Shown: positions 51,068-59,910, numbered from the stretch's first letter. The stretch: DNA of 64,000 bases from Planctomycetota bacterium (GCA_016197205.1 JACPWG010000035.1:47798-111797); one strand, 5' to 3'. A program made the numbers and translations. The notes: generated by a model from the sequence alone, not told the origin.

Positions 51068-52726
51068 ATGGCCATGCGACGACTCGTCCTCGCGCCCTGC
51101 GCGCTCCTGCTCCTGGCCCTGTGGCACACGCAGCCGAACGCGGCCGCGCCCCACGTTTCGGACTTCGCGCCGCTGGAAGAGGAGTATTTCCGCCTCGGGT
51201 GGAACCGGGACGCGCACGCGCGCCTGGATGAGCTTGCGGACCGGCGGCGGTTTCGGGACCGGCTCGAGGCGTGCAAGGACGGCGACCTCACGCCGGCGGA
51301 GGCGCTGGACCGCAACCTCCTTGCCTGGCGGCTGGACTCCGCGGAGGCGTCGGCCAAGGCGTACGATGCGCTCCACACCGATCCGTGGATCTACCTGCCG
51401 CGGGAGGAGAGCCTGAAGCGCATCCTGGAGCCGGGCGCGGCGGGCACGCCGGCGCCCGCCGCTCCGCGTCGTGCGAAGGCCGCCGCGGAGGCGTTGGAGG
51501 AGCTGGCCCTCCAGTTCGAACGCGGGACCTCCGCGCTTACCTCGGTGAATGGAGACGAAGTCGCGGAGTTGGTGAAGGCCTGTGAAAAGTGCGCGCGGGA
51601 ACTGGAGCCGCCGGCCCCGCAGGGCGATCCGGCTGCGGCGCGCGGAGCGGAGACGCTACGCGCCGGCCGGGAGCGCGCGCTCAGCGCCCTTCGAAGACTC
51701 GAGGCACGCGTGCGCGAGGGGTTGCCCCGGTGTGGGCGGCGGCCGAACGGCGTCTCCGCGCGGGAGGACGCCGCGTATCGCCTGCGCTGGGACTACGGCG
51801 TGGAGGCGACGCCCGAGGAACTGCTCGACCAGGGCTACAAGCTGTACGACGAGACGCAGCGGGAGCTGGCGCGGCTTGCGGAGACGATCGCGCCCGGTCG
51901 AACCTGGCGCGCCCTCATCGACACGATGAAGGAGGAACACCCGGCACCGGAGGACCTGCTTGCCGCGGCGGATCGCGAGATGCACCGTGCGCTGGCCTTC
52001 GTGCGGGAGCGGGACCTCGTGAGCGTGCCGGACTACGCCCTCAACATCTCGACGCGCTGGGGAGACCCGAAAAGCGACACGCCTTTCGGCCACTACCAAC
52101 CGCCGGACGCCGCGGACCCGCGGCTGCAGGGGAGCTACGTCGTGATCCCCCTGGGGTCCCACCTCGCGGCGGAGGAGCGCGCGCAATGGCTGCGGGGGAA
52201 CAACATCTACTGGATCCGAGTGGTCTCTCTCCACGAAGCCATCCCGGGGCATCATCTGCAGTTCGCGATCGCGCTGCACAACGGCTCGCGCGTGCAGAAG
52301 CTCTTCTATAACACGTCGTTCGTCGAGGGCTGGGGGCTCTACTGCGAGGAGATGATGTTCCGGAACGGGTACAACGCGGACGCGAAGACGCGGCTGTCCC
52401 AGCTCAAAATGAGGCTGTGGCGTGCCGCGCGCGTCGTGATCGACGTCGGGTCGCAGCTCGGGCTGCTCTCGAAGGAGGAGGCCCTCGGGCTCCTCGCGAA
52501 CGGAGTGGGGATCGAGCCCGCGCTGTCGCGGTATGAAGTGGGGCGGTACCTGGGGAACCCCCTGTACTATTCGGGCTACGTGGTCGGCGAGCGGGAAATC
52601 GAGCGCCTTCGGCGCGCGTGGATGGGGCGGCCGGGCCCAGCGGGCTCCGAGAAGGAATTCCACGACCGGCTGCTCCGGTGCGGGCCGGTCCCGTTCGCGA
52701 CCATCCGGCGAGACCTTGCGCGCTGA
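51068..52726 (+). CDS. DUF885 family protein, exported metallopeptidase-like
   Basis: 552 residues. Signal peptide RRLVLAPCALLLLALWHTQP, cleavage near residue 27. The HEAIPGHH metal motif (about 389-396, context VSLHEAIPGHHLQFA) and the downstream FVEGWGLYCEE Glu-containing block are the DUF885 signature and match zinc carboxypeptidase-like enzymes. An Arg/Ala-rich segment in the middle (about 115-200) is poorly conserved. DUF885 members are annotated as carboxypeptidases, substrate unproven. Ribosome site weak. The TGA stop (52724-52726) is the first triplet of a MITE-like repeat. Confidence 0.85.
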   Translation: MAMRRLVLAPCALLLLALWHTQPNAAAPHVSDFAPLEEEYFRLGWNRDAHARLDELADRRRFRDRLEACKDGDLTPAEALDRNLLAWRLDSAEASAKAYDALHTDPWIYLPREESLKRILEPGAAGTPAPAAPRRAKAAAEALEELALQFERGTSALTSVNGDEVAELVKACEKCARELEPPAPQGDPAAARGAETLRAGRERALSALRRLEARVREGLPRCGRRPNGVSAREDAAYRLRWDYGVEATPEELLDQGYKLYDETQRELARLAETIAPGRTWRALIDTMKEEHPAPEDLLAAADREMHRALAFVRERDLVSVPDYALNISTRWGDPKSDTPFGHYQPPDAADPRLQGSYVVIPLGSHLAAEERAQWLRGNNIYWIRVVSLHEAIPGHHLQFAIALHNGSRVQKLFYNTSFVEGWGLYCEEMMFRNGYNADAKTRLSQLKMRLWRAARVVIDVGSQLGLLSKEEALGLLANGVGIEPALSRYEVGRYLGNPLYYSGYVVGEREIERLRRAWMGRPGPAGSEKEFHDRLLRCGPVPFATIRRDLAR

Positions 52727-52984
52727 GGGCCCGTAAAAAAAACAACTCATGCAGTTCGGAAACCAGGGAGTTCCTCGGGAGAAGGCTCAAGGCTCAACGC
52801 TCAATTTTCAGACAAGGCTCAAAGTTCAAGGCTCAGAGTCCGCGATCCCGTGCCCGGGCTACGTTCCATGGTGGTCATTGAGAATTGCACCTTGAGCCTT
52901 GTCTGAGTCTTGAAAATCGAGCATTGAGAATTCATGTCGCCCTCCTGCGCGTCCATCGAGCGAGTTATTTTCTTACGGGCCCTA
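52726..52984. repeat. MITE-like element, family 2, copy A
   Basis: About 259 bp with terminal inverted repeats AGGGCCCGTAAAAAAAACAA... and ...TTATTTTCTTACGGGCCCT. The inside is made of CTCAAGGCTCAA and TTGAGCCTTGTC units that can fold on each other. Flush with the DUF885 stop and directly followed by a family 3 element. Copy B is at 56738-56990 with its inside inverted. Confidence 0.85.
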
Positions 52985-53058
52985 GGTACCGCTCCACGGA
53001 AGTCGGTGGCCAAGCGCCGAGCCCATGGGTCACCCCATTCCGTGGGGCGGTACTGAGG
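52984..53058. repeat. MITE-like element, family 3, short copy
   Basis: 75 bp; ends GTACCGCTCCACGGAAGTCG and CCGTGGGGCGGTACTGAGG are inverted repeats. The 208-bp copy at 61719-61926 has the same ends with extra inside. Adjoins family 2 copy A so that CCCTAGGTACC is the joint. Both elements precede the 53077 gene. Confidence 0.8.
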
Positions 53059-53076
53059 TGCCAAGGCAGGAGAAAG

Positions 53077-53469
53077 ATGCGCGGCAAGCGGGGAATTCGG
53101 GTCGGGGCACTGGAGGAGGACGACCTCGGGCCGCTCCTGCGGCTCGCGCCCGGGGAGCGGCTGTACCGGGTCGCGGCCACGCCGTGGCTGAAAGTGGGCG
53201 CCTCGAAGCCGATCGTCTTCCGCGCCGTGACGAAGGCCCGGGGGGACGGTCTGCTCGAGGTCTTCCACTTTTCGCAGCGCGAGGGGGAGCGGCGTATCGT
53301 GGCCGCCCACATGGTGGTGCCCGAGTCGGCGTATCCGCGGGTCATGGCGTCGATCCATTTGACCATCGCTCGCTTCTATCCGGGGACCGACTGGAAGCAG
53401 CGGGAGGGCCGGACGATTCCGCCGGAAGCCCCGATCGAAGGGCTGTATCGCGAACGTCCGCGCGGTTGA
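53077..53469 (+). CDS. Hypothetical protein
   Basis: 130 residues, soluble. GIRVGALEEDDLGPLLRLAP, YRVAATPWLKVGASKPIVFRA, LEVFHFSQREGERRIVAAHM and a C-terminal stretch IEGLYRERPRG. A mixed alpha/beta small protein with no family recognised. ATG 53077 follows AGGAG, so it is a genuine gene; it stands just after two MITE-like elements and its only neighbour is the promoter of the HEAT/TPR gene 3 bp beyond its end. Confidence 0.6.
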   Translation: MRGKRGIRVGALEEDDLGPLLRLAPGERLYRVAATPWLKVGASKPIVFRAVTKARGDGLLEVFHFSQREGERRIVAAHMVVPESAYPRVMASIHLTIARFYPGTDWKQREGRTIPPEAPIEGLYRERPRG

Positions 53470-53471
53470 GC

Positions 53472-53499
53472 TTGACGGGGGGGGCGGGGGTGATAGAAT
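53472..53499 (+). promoter_or_regulatory. Promoter of the HEAT/TPR gene
   Basis: TTGACG, 16-bp spacer made almost wholly of G, TAGAAT; starts 3 bp after the previous stop and 139 bp before the ATG at 53638. Confidence 0.65.
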
Positions 53500-53637
53500 G
53501 CGCGGCCCTTGACCTCGACCGCGGCGCGGCGGAGGGGGGGGCCGCTTGGAAGCAGGCCGCGACGCGCAGCCGGCGGCCGGACGCCCTGCCCTCCAGGGAA
53601 GCGGGTTTCAGAAGCTCCAGTCCAAGGGATGCCTCCG

Positions 53638-54954
53638 ATGTGGAAGCGCCGGATGCCGCGCGGTTGCCGCATGTGCCTGAGAGTCGCGGCGGTCTTCGCA
53701 ACCGCGGCCGCGACCACGACCGCGTCGTCGGCGTGTGCTGACTGGGTGGAGCTGGCGGACGGCGGCGCGCTCGAGGGGCGGGTGGTGGAGCTTGGGGAAT
53801 CAATTCGGGTGGAAGGACGGCTCGGGTCGGTCACGCTCCCGCGTGCGAAGGTGCTCCGGGTGACCGTGGGGGAGCTGTCGTGGGAGGCCTATCCGCGACG
53901 CGCCGCCGGACTCGCGGACGCGGATGCGGACGGCCATTACCGTCTGGGCTTGTGGTGCCGGGAGAAGGAACTGGGGCGGGAGGCGCGGGAGCAGTTCGAG
54001 CGCGCGATCGCCGGCGATCCCGGGCACGAGGCGGCCCACGCGGCGCTCGGGCACGTCCGCGTCGATGGGACGTGGCTGGAAGTGGACCCGGGGTCCGGGA
54101 GCGCGGGGAAGGCGGGGGGGTGGACCGAGTGGGTCACGCCGGAGGAGAAGGCTCTCCGCGCGGAGCAGGCCCACCAGAAGGAATTGGAGGAGCAGCTTCG
54201 GAAGCGCGTTCTCCGCTTCGTGCTCCAGACCGGCAACGACACGCTGGCGAAGAGGGAAGAGGCGTTCGAGGTGTTAGCTTCCATCGGCGCGTCGCGAAAG
54301 CTCCCGGTCCTGATTTCAGTCCTGGAGGAAACGAACCCTGAGGTGCGCGGGTACGCCGTGCTGGAGTTGGGCCGGATGCGGGCCCCGCGCGCCGTTCCCG
54401 GCCTGGCGAAGTGCTGCGTCGCGGACCCGGTTCTTGAGGTGCGGGAAATGGCGTGGGCCATGCTCTGGGAAATGGAGGACGCCGACACGAGCCTGAGTCT
54501 TGCCCGGCATCTTCGGGACAGCCGGGCCGAAGTGCGAATCCGGGCGGCGGAGGCGCTCGCGAAACTGCCCGATCGACGGGTGGCGGGACTGCTCGTGGAG
54601 GCGCTGGACGAGACTTGCCGTGCGGGTGGCTCCCGCGTCAAGAGGGGGACGATCGGCGGAGAGACGCCCGGCGGCGCGAACGCGCCCAAAGGGAAGGGAG
54701 CCGTCGCCGCCGGGGGCGGGGGGTCCGTCGCCGCGGAGGGTCTCCCGCTCGTCCCGGTGCAGGACGCCGGCGCTCGTGCGGGAAGCGGCAGCGCCGCGGA
54801 GGATCCGCTGGAGGTCAAGGACCGGGAGCGGCAAACGATCCTCCGGGCGCTCCGGGCGATCAGCGGGATGGACTTCGGTCTTCGCCTGGACCTGTGGCGC
54901 TTCTGGCTGAAGCTTTCGAAGGAGAGGGCCGCGGGGAAACCGGAGGGAAGATAG
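53638..54954 (+). CDS. Exported TPR/HEAT-repeat protein
   Basis: 438 residues. Signal peptide region RMCLRVAAVFATAAATTTASSACA. A short beta domain (WVELADGGALEGRVVELGES, about 30-80) is followed by a TPR-like pair (YRLGLWCREKELGREAREQF, FERAIAGDPGHEAAHAALGH), a charged coiled coil and HEAT repeats about 195-300 (EAFEVLASIGASRKLPVLIS, NPEVRGYAVLELGRMRAPRA, VRIRAAEALAKLPDRRVAGL). A Gly/Ala-rich loop (about 335-380) precedes the last helices. A protein-binding scaffold in the envelope is likely. ATG 53638 has AAGGGA at spacing 8; an ATG three codons earlier is possible. Strong promoter upstream; purD follows 77 bp downstream. Confidence 0.8.
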   Translation: MWKRRMPRGCRMCLRVAAVFATAAATTTASSACADWVELADGGALEGRVVELGESIRVEGRLGSVTLPRAKVLRVTVGELSWEAYPRRAAGLADADADGHYRLGLWCREKELGREAREQFERAIAGDPGHEAAHAALGHVRVDGTWLEVDPGSGSAGKAGGWTEWVTPEEKALRAEQAHQKELEEQLRKRVLRFVLQTGNDTLAKREEAFEVLASIGASRKLPVLISVLEETNPEVRGYAVLELGRMRAPRAVPGLAKCCVADPVLEVREMAWAMLWEMEDADTSLSLARHLRDSRAEVRIRAAEALAKLPDRRVAGLLVEALDETCRAGGSRVKRGTIGGETPGGANAPKGKGAVAAGGGGSVAAEGLPLVPVQDAGARAGSGSAAEDPLEVKDRERQTILRALRAISGMDFGLRLDLWRFWLKLSKERAAGKPEGR

Positions 54955-55031
54955 GGCTTTTCCGGCGAGGGCCGGGTCGAACTTGCGCCGGAGGCCGAAA
55001 CGGTTCGAGCAGGTAGGAAGGTCCGCTGCAT

Positions 55032-56297
55032 ATGCGAATTCTGGTGGTAGGCGGTGGCGGTCGGGAGCATGCGCTGGTCTGGAAGCTCCGGCAATCGCCC
55101 CGCGTGGAGCAGGTGTTCTGCGCCCCGGGGAACGCGGGCATTGCGGCGATCGCGACCTGCGTGGAGCTGCAGCCGACGGACGTGGACGGGCTTTTCGCGT
55201 TCGCCAAGAAAGAGCGCATCAACCTCACGGTCGTCGGGCCGGAGGCCGCCCTTTGCGCAGGGATCGTCGACCGGTTCGAAGGCGGGGGACTGCGCATTTT
55301 CGGGCCCAGTCAGGCCGCCGCCGAGCTGGAGGGGAGCAAGGTCTTTTGCAAGAATCTCCTGCGGAAACACTCGATTCCGACCGCGGACTCCCGCATCTTC
55401 GTCAACCCGAGAGACGCCTATGAATACCTGCGGACCTCCACGTATCCGATCGTGGTGAAGGCCGATGGGCTGGCGCAGGGGAAGGGCGTGTCGGTGTGCC
55501 CGACGCCCGAGGTGGCACAGGCGGCGGTGCGGACGATCATGGAGGAAAAGGCTTTTGGCCCCGCGGGAAACCGGCTCATCATCGAGGAGCACCTGACCGG
55601 ACCTGAGGTGTCGGTGCTTTGTTTCACCGATGGGAAGAATTTGCTGGTGCTGGACGGCGCGCAGGACTACAAGCGCCTGGAGGACGCGGACCTTGGGCCC
55701 AACACGGGAGGGATGGGCGCCTATTCTCCCACGCCCGCGCTCGACGAGGGCACGCGCGCGATCGTCGAGGGGGACATCCTGGTTCGTGTCGTCCACGCCA
55801 TGAAGAACGAAGGGAGGCTCTTCCGCGGCGTGCTGTATGCGGGCTTGATGCTGACCCGGAATGGGCCGCGCGTGTTGGAGTTCAACGCGCGGTTCGGCGA
55901 TCCCGAGGCCCAGGTGTTGCTCGTGCGCATGCGCTGCGACCTGGTCTCGGTGCTCGAAGCGACGATCGACGGGAAGCTGGACGAGGTCGACCTGACCTGG
56001 GATCCGCGGCCCGCCGTCTGCGTCGTGCTCGCGGCCAAGGGATACCCCGGTAGCAGCGAAAAGGACCAGCCGATCCAGGGCCTGACCGAGGGGGCGCTGA
56101 CCCCGGACGTGTGGAATTTCCATGCGGGGACTCGGCGGCATCGAGGGGAAATCGTGACGAGCGGCGGGCGGGTCCTGGGCGTGACCGCGCTCGGGCAGGA
56201 CCTGCAGGCAGCTCGGACGCGCGCGTACGAAGCCGTCGAACGAGTACACTTCAGCGGTGCCCAGCATCGAACCGACATCGCGAGGAGGGTGAGATGA
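55032..56297 (+). CDS. purD: Phosphoribosylamine--glycine ligase
   Basis: Second step of purine synthesis: ATP-driven joining of glycine and phosphoribosylamine. 421 residues, ATP-grasp fold. MRILVVGGGGREHALVWKL, VVGPEAALCAGIVDRFE, FGPSQAAAELEGSKVFCKNL, VVKADGLAQGKGVSVC, NTGGMGAYSPTP, LYAGLMLTRNGPRVLEFNARFGDPEAQ, and the C-terminal AGTRRHRGEIVTSGGRVLGV are diagnostic. All are intact. ATG 55032; TGA overlaps the next ATG (ATGA). Confidence 0.95.
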   Translation: MRILVVGGGGREHALVWKLRQSPRVEQVFCAPGNAGIAAIATCVELQPTDVDGLFAFAKKERINLTVVGPEAALCAGIVDRFEGGGLRIFGPSQAAAELEGSKVFCKNLLRKHSIPTADSRIFVNPRDAYEYLRTSTYPIVVKADGLAQGKGVSVCPTPEVAQAAVRTIMEEKAFGPAGNRLIIEEHLTGPEVSVLCFTDGKNLLVLDGAQDYKRLEDADLGPNTGGMGAYSPTPALDEGTRAIVEGDILVRVVHAMKNEGRLFRGVLYAGLMLTRNGPRVLEFNARFGDPEAQVLLVRMRCDLVSVLEATIDGKLDEVDLTWDPRPAVCVVLAAKGYPGSSEKDQPIQGLTEGALTPDVWNFHAGTRRHRGEIVTSGGRVLGVTALGQDLQAARTRAYEAVERVHFSGAQHRTDIARRVR

Positions 56298-56710
56298 GGA
56301 GTCTTCGAGGCGGCGCGGCGGGCGCGCTTGCGCCGGCGCGGGCTGCGGTGCCGGCCCTGGTGCTGGCCCTGGCTCTTTCTTCGTGCCAGCCGGGTCAGTC
56401 CGACATGGGCTTCCGGAAGCACGTCCAGCTCCACTTCGCGAAGCAGGGGCATGTGATCTACTGCGAGGGCGCAAGTCTCTCGGAGTTCCGGTTTGTAGGC
56501 TCGGGCCTGGGCCGACGGATCGTGCGCGATGAGTCCGACCTTGCGGAGGTGGACGTCGAGGGCGCCGGGACCGTGCTCTGGGGGAAGAACTCCATTGCGG
56601 TGAACCCCGGCGAAGTTCGAGTCAATGGCCAGCCTCTCGTTCACGTCGTGGTCCTCCTGCAGGCGGACCAGACGATGAGTCGCGGCTTCATCAAGACCTG
56701 GGCGAACTAG
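56294..56710 (+). CDS. Small lipoprotein
   Basis: 138 residues. Lipobox LALSSC at about residues 26-31 (signal AVPALVLALALSSC). The mature part has QLHFAKQGHVIYCEGASLSEF and an FHA-like or beta-rich pattern without a named family. Its ATG overlaps the purD stop, so it is made with PurD; the ribosome site (GAGGAGGGTGAG) lies in purD. Function unknown. Confidence 0.7.
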   Translation: MRSLRGGAAGALAPARAAVPALVLALALSSCQPGQSDMGFRKHVQLHFAKQGHVIYCEGASLSEFRFVGSGLGRRIVRDESDLAEVDVEGAGTVLWGKNSIAVNPGEVRVNGQPLVHVVVLLQADQTMSRGFIKTWAN

Positions 56711-56737
56711 CGGACCTGCGACTTCGATACGATGGGT

Positions 56738-56990
56738 TAGGGCCCGCAAGAGAAAAACTTGCTTGTTTGACGCGCAGGGGGGCGACGAGAATTCTCAATG
56801 CTCAATTTTCAAGACTCAGAAAGGCTCAAGGTTCAATCCTCGATGACCACCACGGAACGAAGCCCGGGCATGGAATCGCGGACTCCGATCCTTGAACTTT
56901 GAGCCTTGCCTGAAAATTGAGCCTTGAGCCTTTTCCTGAGGAGCTCCCCGGTTTCCGACCTGCATGAGTTGTCTTTTTCTCGGGCCCTTA
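56738..56990. repeat. MITE-like element, family 2, copy B
   Basis: 253 bp with TTAGGGCCCGCAAGAGAAAA at the left and CTTTTTCTCGGGCCCTTA at the right. The inner CTCAAGGTTCAA/TTGAGCCTTG units are inverted relative to copy A. It lies 27 bp after the lipoprotein stop. Confidence 0.85.
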
Positions 56991-57041
56991 CCGTAGGGTC
57001 CCCCCTCGTGAGCGCCCTAGAGCGCACGGCCTGTCCGAGGC

Positions 57042-57069
57042 CCGGGCGGGCACAAGGCCCGCCCCTACG
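57042..57069. repeat. Partial family 4 repeat
   Basis: GGGCGGGCACAAGGCCCGCC followed by CCTACG, the same motif as one end of the 23026-23129 element, unpaired. Confidence 0.6.
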
Positions 57070-57209
57070 CCTCGAAGCTGACCCACAGGCGCAGTGTTGA
57101 AGGCGCTCGGTCGGCGTGACCATCGGACAGGTCTTCTACGCGTATGCTGACCCGCCGGCTCCGTCCGGCACTCGCTCTTGATCGTGGCTACCCGCGTTCG
57201 GGAAAGTGG

Positions 57210-57255
57210 CAGGGCCCCGGCAGGCGAGTTCGCCTCCGGGGCCCTGTTTTCATTT
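57210..57255 (+). terminator. Rho-independent terminator, no assigned gene
   Basis: CAGGGCCCCGG (57210-57220) pairs with CCGGGGCCCTG (57236-57246), with an inner AGGCGA/TCGCCT stem, followed by TTTTCATTT. The only strong terminator in the window, on the plus strand, yet no plus-strand gene ends within 490 bp. It may end a small RNA between about 57100 and 57250 or the purD transcript after the MITE. On the minus strand the same hairpin follows the 57276 stop but lacks a T-tail. Confidence 0.7.
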
Positions 57256-57275
57256 GTCGAGGAGCGTTGAGTCGA

Positions 57276-58367
57276 CTACAGGATTCTGCCGCTCGGGCCG
57301 TGCGGGCGAGATTGGCCGTGCGGACGATGGGGTGCGCCCCCTTGCGGAGCGGGGCGGCCATGCGGCCTTCCCTGGACGCGCGGCGGGGGGACAGGGCGGC
57401 CGTGAGGCCGCCGCTGGGCGTTCCGGGCTTGAGGGCCGGCGGGTCCGCGACGCGGGCCACCGCGCCGAAGGTCTCCACCGTTACGGTCGTTACGCTTTCC
57501 GCCGACGCCTTCCTGGTGGCGAGGTCCACGCTGCTCCATCGCCTGGTGGAAGCGCTTCAGGCCCTGATGGATCCGCGACTTCATGGCGGACGGTAGCCGG
57601 TCGAACGCCCGGTGCAGTCTCTCCTTCACCTGCGGAGGCAAGCGGTCCAGATGCTCCGCGGCCCGGCGCGGGAGGAAAAAGCCTTCCTGTTCCCGCTCGC
57701 TGCGGCCGTGTCGACCGTTTCGGGGCGCATGCTGGAACTGCCGCCCAGGGCGAGGCCGCGCGAGCCTGCGGGCTGAGGGGTGGCGACGCTGCTTTTGGAT
57801 GCTAGGCTTCCCGCCCTTGTGGCCCTTGCGCGCGGACTCGTGGGTGAACTTGCGCGCAGCCTGGTTGGCCTTCTCCCGGCTCTTGACGCGAAGGCGCTTC
57901 TTGTCGGGCCTCTCAGCCCCCTTCGCCGCCTTCCCCCGCTTGGCATTGGCCTTGACCTTGAGCCTGGCTTCGGCCTTGGGGGCGGGGCCGTGCTTGGCCT
58001 GCGGGACCTGCTTCCCCTTCGCTGCCCCAGCCGCCGTCTGAGGCGGCTTCTGACCGGGCTGCTGCTTCCAGCGCTCGAGAATGCGCCCGAGCAGTTGGCG
58101 CAGCCGATCCGGCGGCACGCTGCGGATGGCCTGCAGCACACGCTCGCGCTGCTCCGGCGGCATCGCCGCGAGGCGCTTCTGGACCGCCTCCCGCACGGCG
58201 GGGGGTAGCTTGTCGAGTACGGAGTCCTTCCCCTTGTCCTTCCCCTGGCCCTCGTGCTTGACCGGTGGTTTCCTGGGGCGTTCCTGCACGGCGCTCGCGG
58301 TAGCGCCGCTCCACAGGACGGCGACGATCACCGAGAGCGTCGTCGCCCTTCGGGTCCAATGCAGCAT
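57276..58367 (-). CDS. Secreted DUF3106-type, Lys/Arg/Pro-rich protein
   Basis: 363 residues. Signal peptide about 1-26 (ATTLSVIVAVLWSGATASAV). Residues about 45-100 carry the DUF3106 pattern (LPPAVREAVQKRLAAMPPEQ, RERVLQAIRSVPPDRLRQLL), which returns as LPPQVKERLHRAFDRLPSAM near residue 245. The rest is basic low-complexity (KGGKPSIQKQRRHPSARR, PHGRPVPPPRVQGRPHGRPA). ATG 58367 follows GGAGG. Function unknown; resembles the small periplasmic CpxP-like helical proteins only in its helical repeats. Same direction as the neighbouring DUF3106 and anti-sigma genes. Confidence 0.7.
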   Translation of the reverse strand: MLHWTRRATTLSVIVAVLWSGATASAVQERPRKPPVKHEGQGKDKGKDSVLDKLPPAVREAVQKRLAAMPPEQRERVLQAIRSVPPDRLRQLLGRILERWKQQPGQKPPQTAAGAAKGKQVPQAKHGPAPKAEARLKVKANAKRGKAAKGAERPDKKRLRVKSREKANQAARKFTHESARKGHKGGKPSIQKQRRHPSARRLARPRPGRQFQHAPRNGRHGRSEREQEGFFLPRRAAEHLDRLPPQVKERLHRAFDRLPSAMKSRIHQGLKRFHQAMEQRGPRHQEGVGGKRNDRNGGDLRRGGPRRGPAGPQARNAQRRPHGRPVPPPRVQGRPHGRPAPQGGAPHRPHGQSRPHGPSGRIL

Positions 58368-58680
58368 TTCATGACCTCCAAACAATCCTGCCTCGCCTGG
58401 GCAATTCCAAACCAAATCTGCATGCTGGTGCCGCGCCTGCGACACTCCTACGCCGCGTTCGCGAGTCGTATCCCGTTTCCGCGGGCGAAGGGTTGACCCT
58501 CCCCCCCACGAGGAGAGAGGGCCTTGGCTGTCCCGCGTCCCTCCAGCTCGAGCCCCAAGGGCGCACGACCCCACGCCAGGCCGAACGGAGGGGCTGGAAA
58601 GCCATCCCTCCGGGTTCGGGGGCGCACGGCCGTGCTCCCCGTCGGGCCTTTGCGAACTCGCAGCGCCGATCCGACTCGAC
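58368..58680. other. Intergenic stretch without recognisable feature
   Basis: 313 bp between two DUF3106-type genes. No open frame with family content, repeat or promoter of quality was found. Confidence 0.5.
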
Positions 58681-59337
58681 CTATTTCCCGGCGCCGGGGT
58701 CGGCCGAGCGGGGATTTCCGGGTTCACCCGGTTTGTGCTGTACGCGTTGAAGGATGGCGTCCTTGATGCGCCTCCACCGTTTTTCCGGCGGTAGGGCGAG
58801 CAATGCCGTGCGCTCATCGGAGCCGAGGACCAGGGACTGGAGGTAGTGTTCCTCCACCATGCGTTGAAGCATCTGAAGCCGCTCGGGTGGCAACAATTTG
58901 CGGATCCGCTGGCGTTCCTCCGGCGAGAGTCTGCCCATCATCCCGGCGAGGTTTCGGACCATTTCCTGTCTCGGGCCGGGGGGCTGTCCGTTCCGTTCCA
59001 TCCGCTGGAGCAGCCGGGCGCGCTGCTCCGCGGGGAGTCCCTTCATCTTCTCCAGGATGGCGCGCCTCTTTTCGGGGGACAAGTTGCGCCATTCCCGGGC
59101 ATTCTGAAAGACCCCGACCCGGGCCTCGGGCTGCATCGCCTTGAGCCTTTGCCATCTGGCCAGAAGCTCGGTTCTGCGTTCCTGGGGGAGCGCCTTCCAG
59201 CGCTCGAGCTTTGCGGGATCGAGCTGCGGGCGCGGCCGGGGTGCGGCAGGCGCGGGTCGCTTGTCCTGGGCGCTGACCTCCACGGGGACCAGCGCGAGCC
59301 AGGAAAACGTGAACGCTAGGAGGAGGAAAGGCTTCAT
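58681..59337 (-). CDS. DUF3106 domain protein, exported
   Basis: 218 residues. Signal peptide LLLAFTFSWLALVPVEVSA. Then runs of the DUF3106 heptad-like helices: LERWKALPQERRTELLARWQ, REWRNLSPEKRRAILEKMKG, LPAEQRARLLQRM, MMGRLSPEERQRIRKLLPPE. Each has the P-x-x-R/Q-R pattern. Periplasmic helical protein, role unknown; in other genomes such genes accompany anti-sigma factors, as here. ATG overlaps the anti-sigma stop (ATGA). Confidence 0.82.
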   Translation of the reverse strand: MKPFLLLAFTFSWLALVPVEVSAQDKRPAPAAPRPRPQLDPAKLERWKALPQERRTELLARWQRLKAMQPEARVGVFQNAREWRNLSPEKRRAILEKMKGLPAEQRARLLQRMERNGQPPGPRQEMVRNLAGMMGRLSPEERQRIRKLLPPERLQMLQRMVEEHYLQSLVLGSDERTALLALPPEKRWRRIKDAILQRVQHKPGEPGNPRSADPGAGK

Positions 59338-59840
59338 CGGAGGATCTCCTCCTCGACTTCCAGGAGCTGCAGGATCTCGTCCGGGGAGGAAGCCGCGTCG
59401 ATGAGGTCGAGCGACGCCACGACATCCAGGTCCTCGACGACGTCGAGATTCGCGACCACGTCCATCTCGTCGGGAGAAAGCTCGAGGCCTCCTGTGCCGA
59501 ACTCATCGTGTTGATGCGGAAAGAAGATGCCGATGGCGAGGAGGGCGGCTGCGGCGGCGGCGAGCGGGGCGGCCCAGCGACGGAAGCGGAGGACCGTCCG
59601 GCCCCGCCCGACGGCGGGGGCCGTGCCCTGAACTCGGGCCCGGGTGAGCGCGGCGAACTCCGCCGGAACCTCAATCGCTTCCGCGAGGTCGAGGAGGCGC
59701 CAAAGTGCTTCCTGGGCCTTCTGCTCCCGGAGGCAGGCGGGACACTGCTGCAGGTGGGCCTGCAGGCGCTGGGCGTCCTCGGCGGAGAGTTGAGCGTCGA
59801 TCCGGGCCGAGAGGCCCTCACGAACTTCTTCGCACGTCAT
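59334..59840 (-). CDS. Zinc-finger anti-sigma factor-like protein
   Basis: 168 residues. N-terminal anti-sigma domain with zinc site HLQQCPACL (H29, C33, C36), a membrane helix about 88-106 (WAAPLAAAAAALLAIGIFF) and an acidic periplasmic tail (DEMDVVANLDVVEDLDVVAS). Orientation: it is divergent from the ECF sigma gene and heads the DUF3106 operon, so it may regulate that sigma factor or another. The start at 59840 is preceded by AGGAAGGAAAG. The acidic tail is unusual for this family. Confidence 0.8.
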   Translation of the reverse strand: MTCEEVREGLSARIDAQLSAEDAQRLQAHLQQCPACLREQKAQEALWRLLDLAEAIEVPAEFAALTRARVQGTAPAVGRGRTVLRFRRWAAPLAAAAAALLAIGIFFPHQHDEFGTGGLELSPDEMDVVANLDVVEDLDVVASLDLIDAASSPDEILQLLEVEEEILR

Positions 59841-59883
59841 TTGGCTTTCCTTCCTCGACCTGGTTCCTGTTCGTCCGCCACTC

Positions 59884-59910
59884 TAAACACGGGTGGGGGG
59901 GAAAAGTTCC
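59884..59910 (-). promoter_or_regulatory. Possible ECF-type promoter of the anti-sigma/DUF3106 operon
   Basis: Minus-strand GGAACTT (complement of 59904-59910) followed after about 15 bp by GTTTA, like the sigma-E consensus. It lies 45 bp before the operon start, so the divergent ECF sigma may control it. The G-rich spacer weakens the call. Confidence 0.35.
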
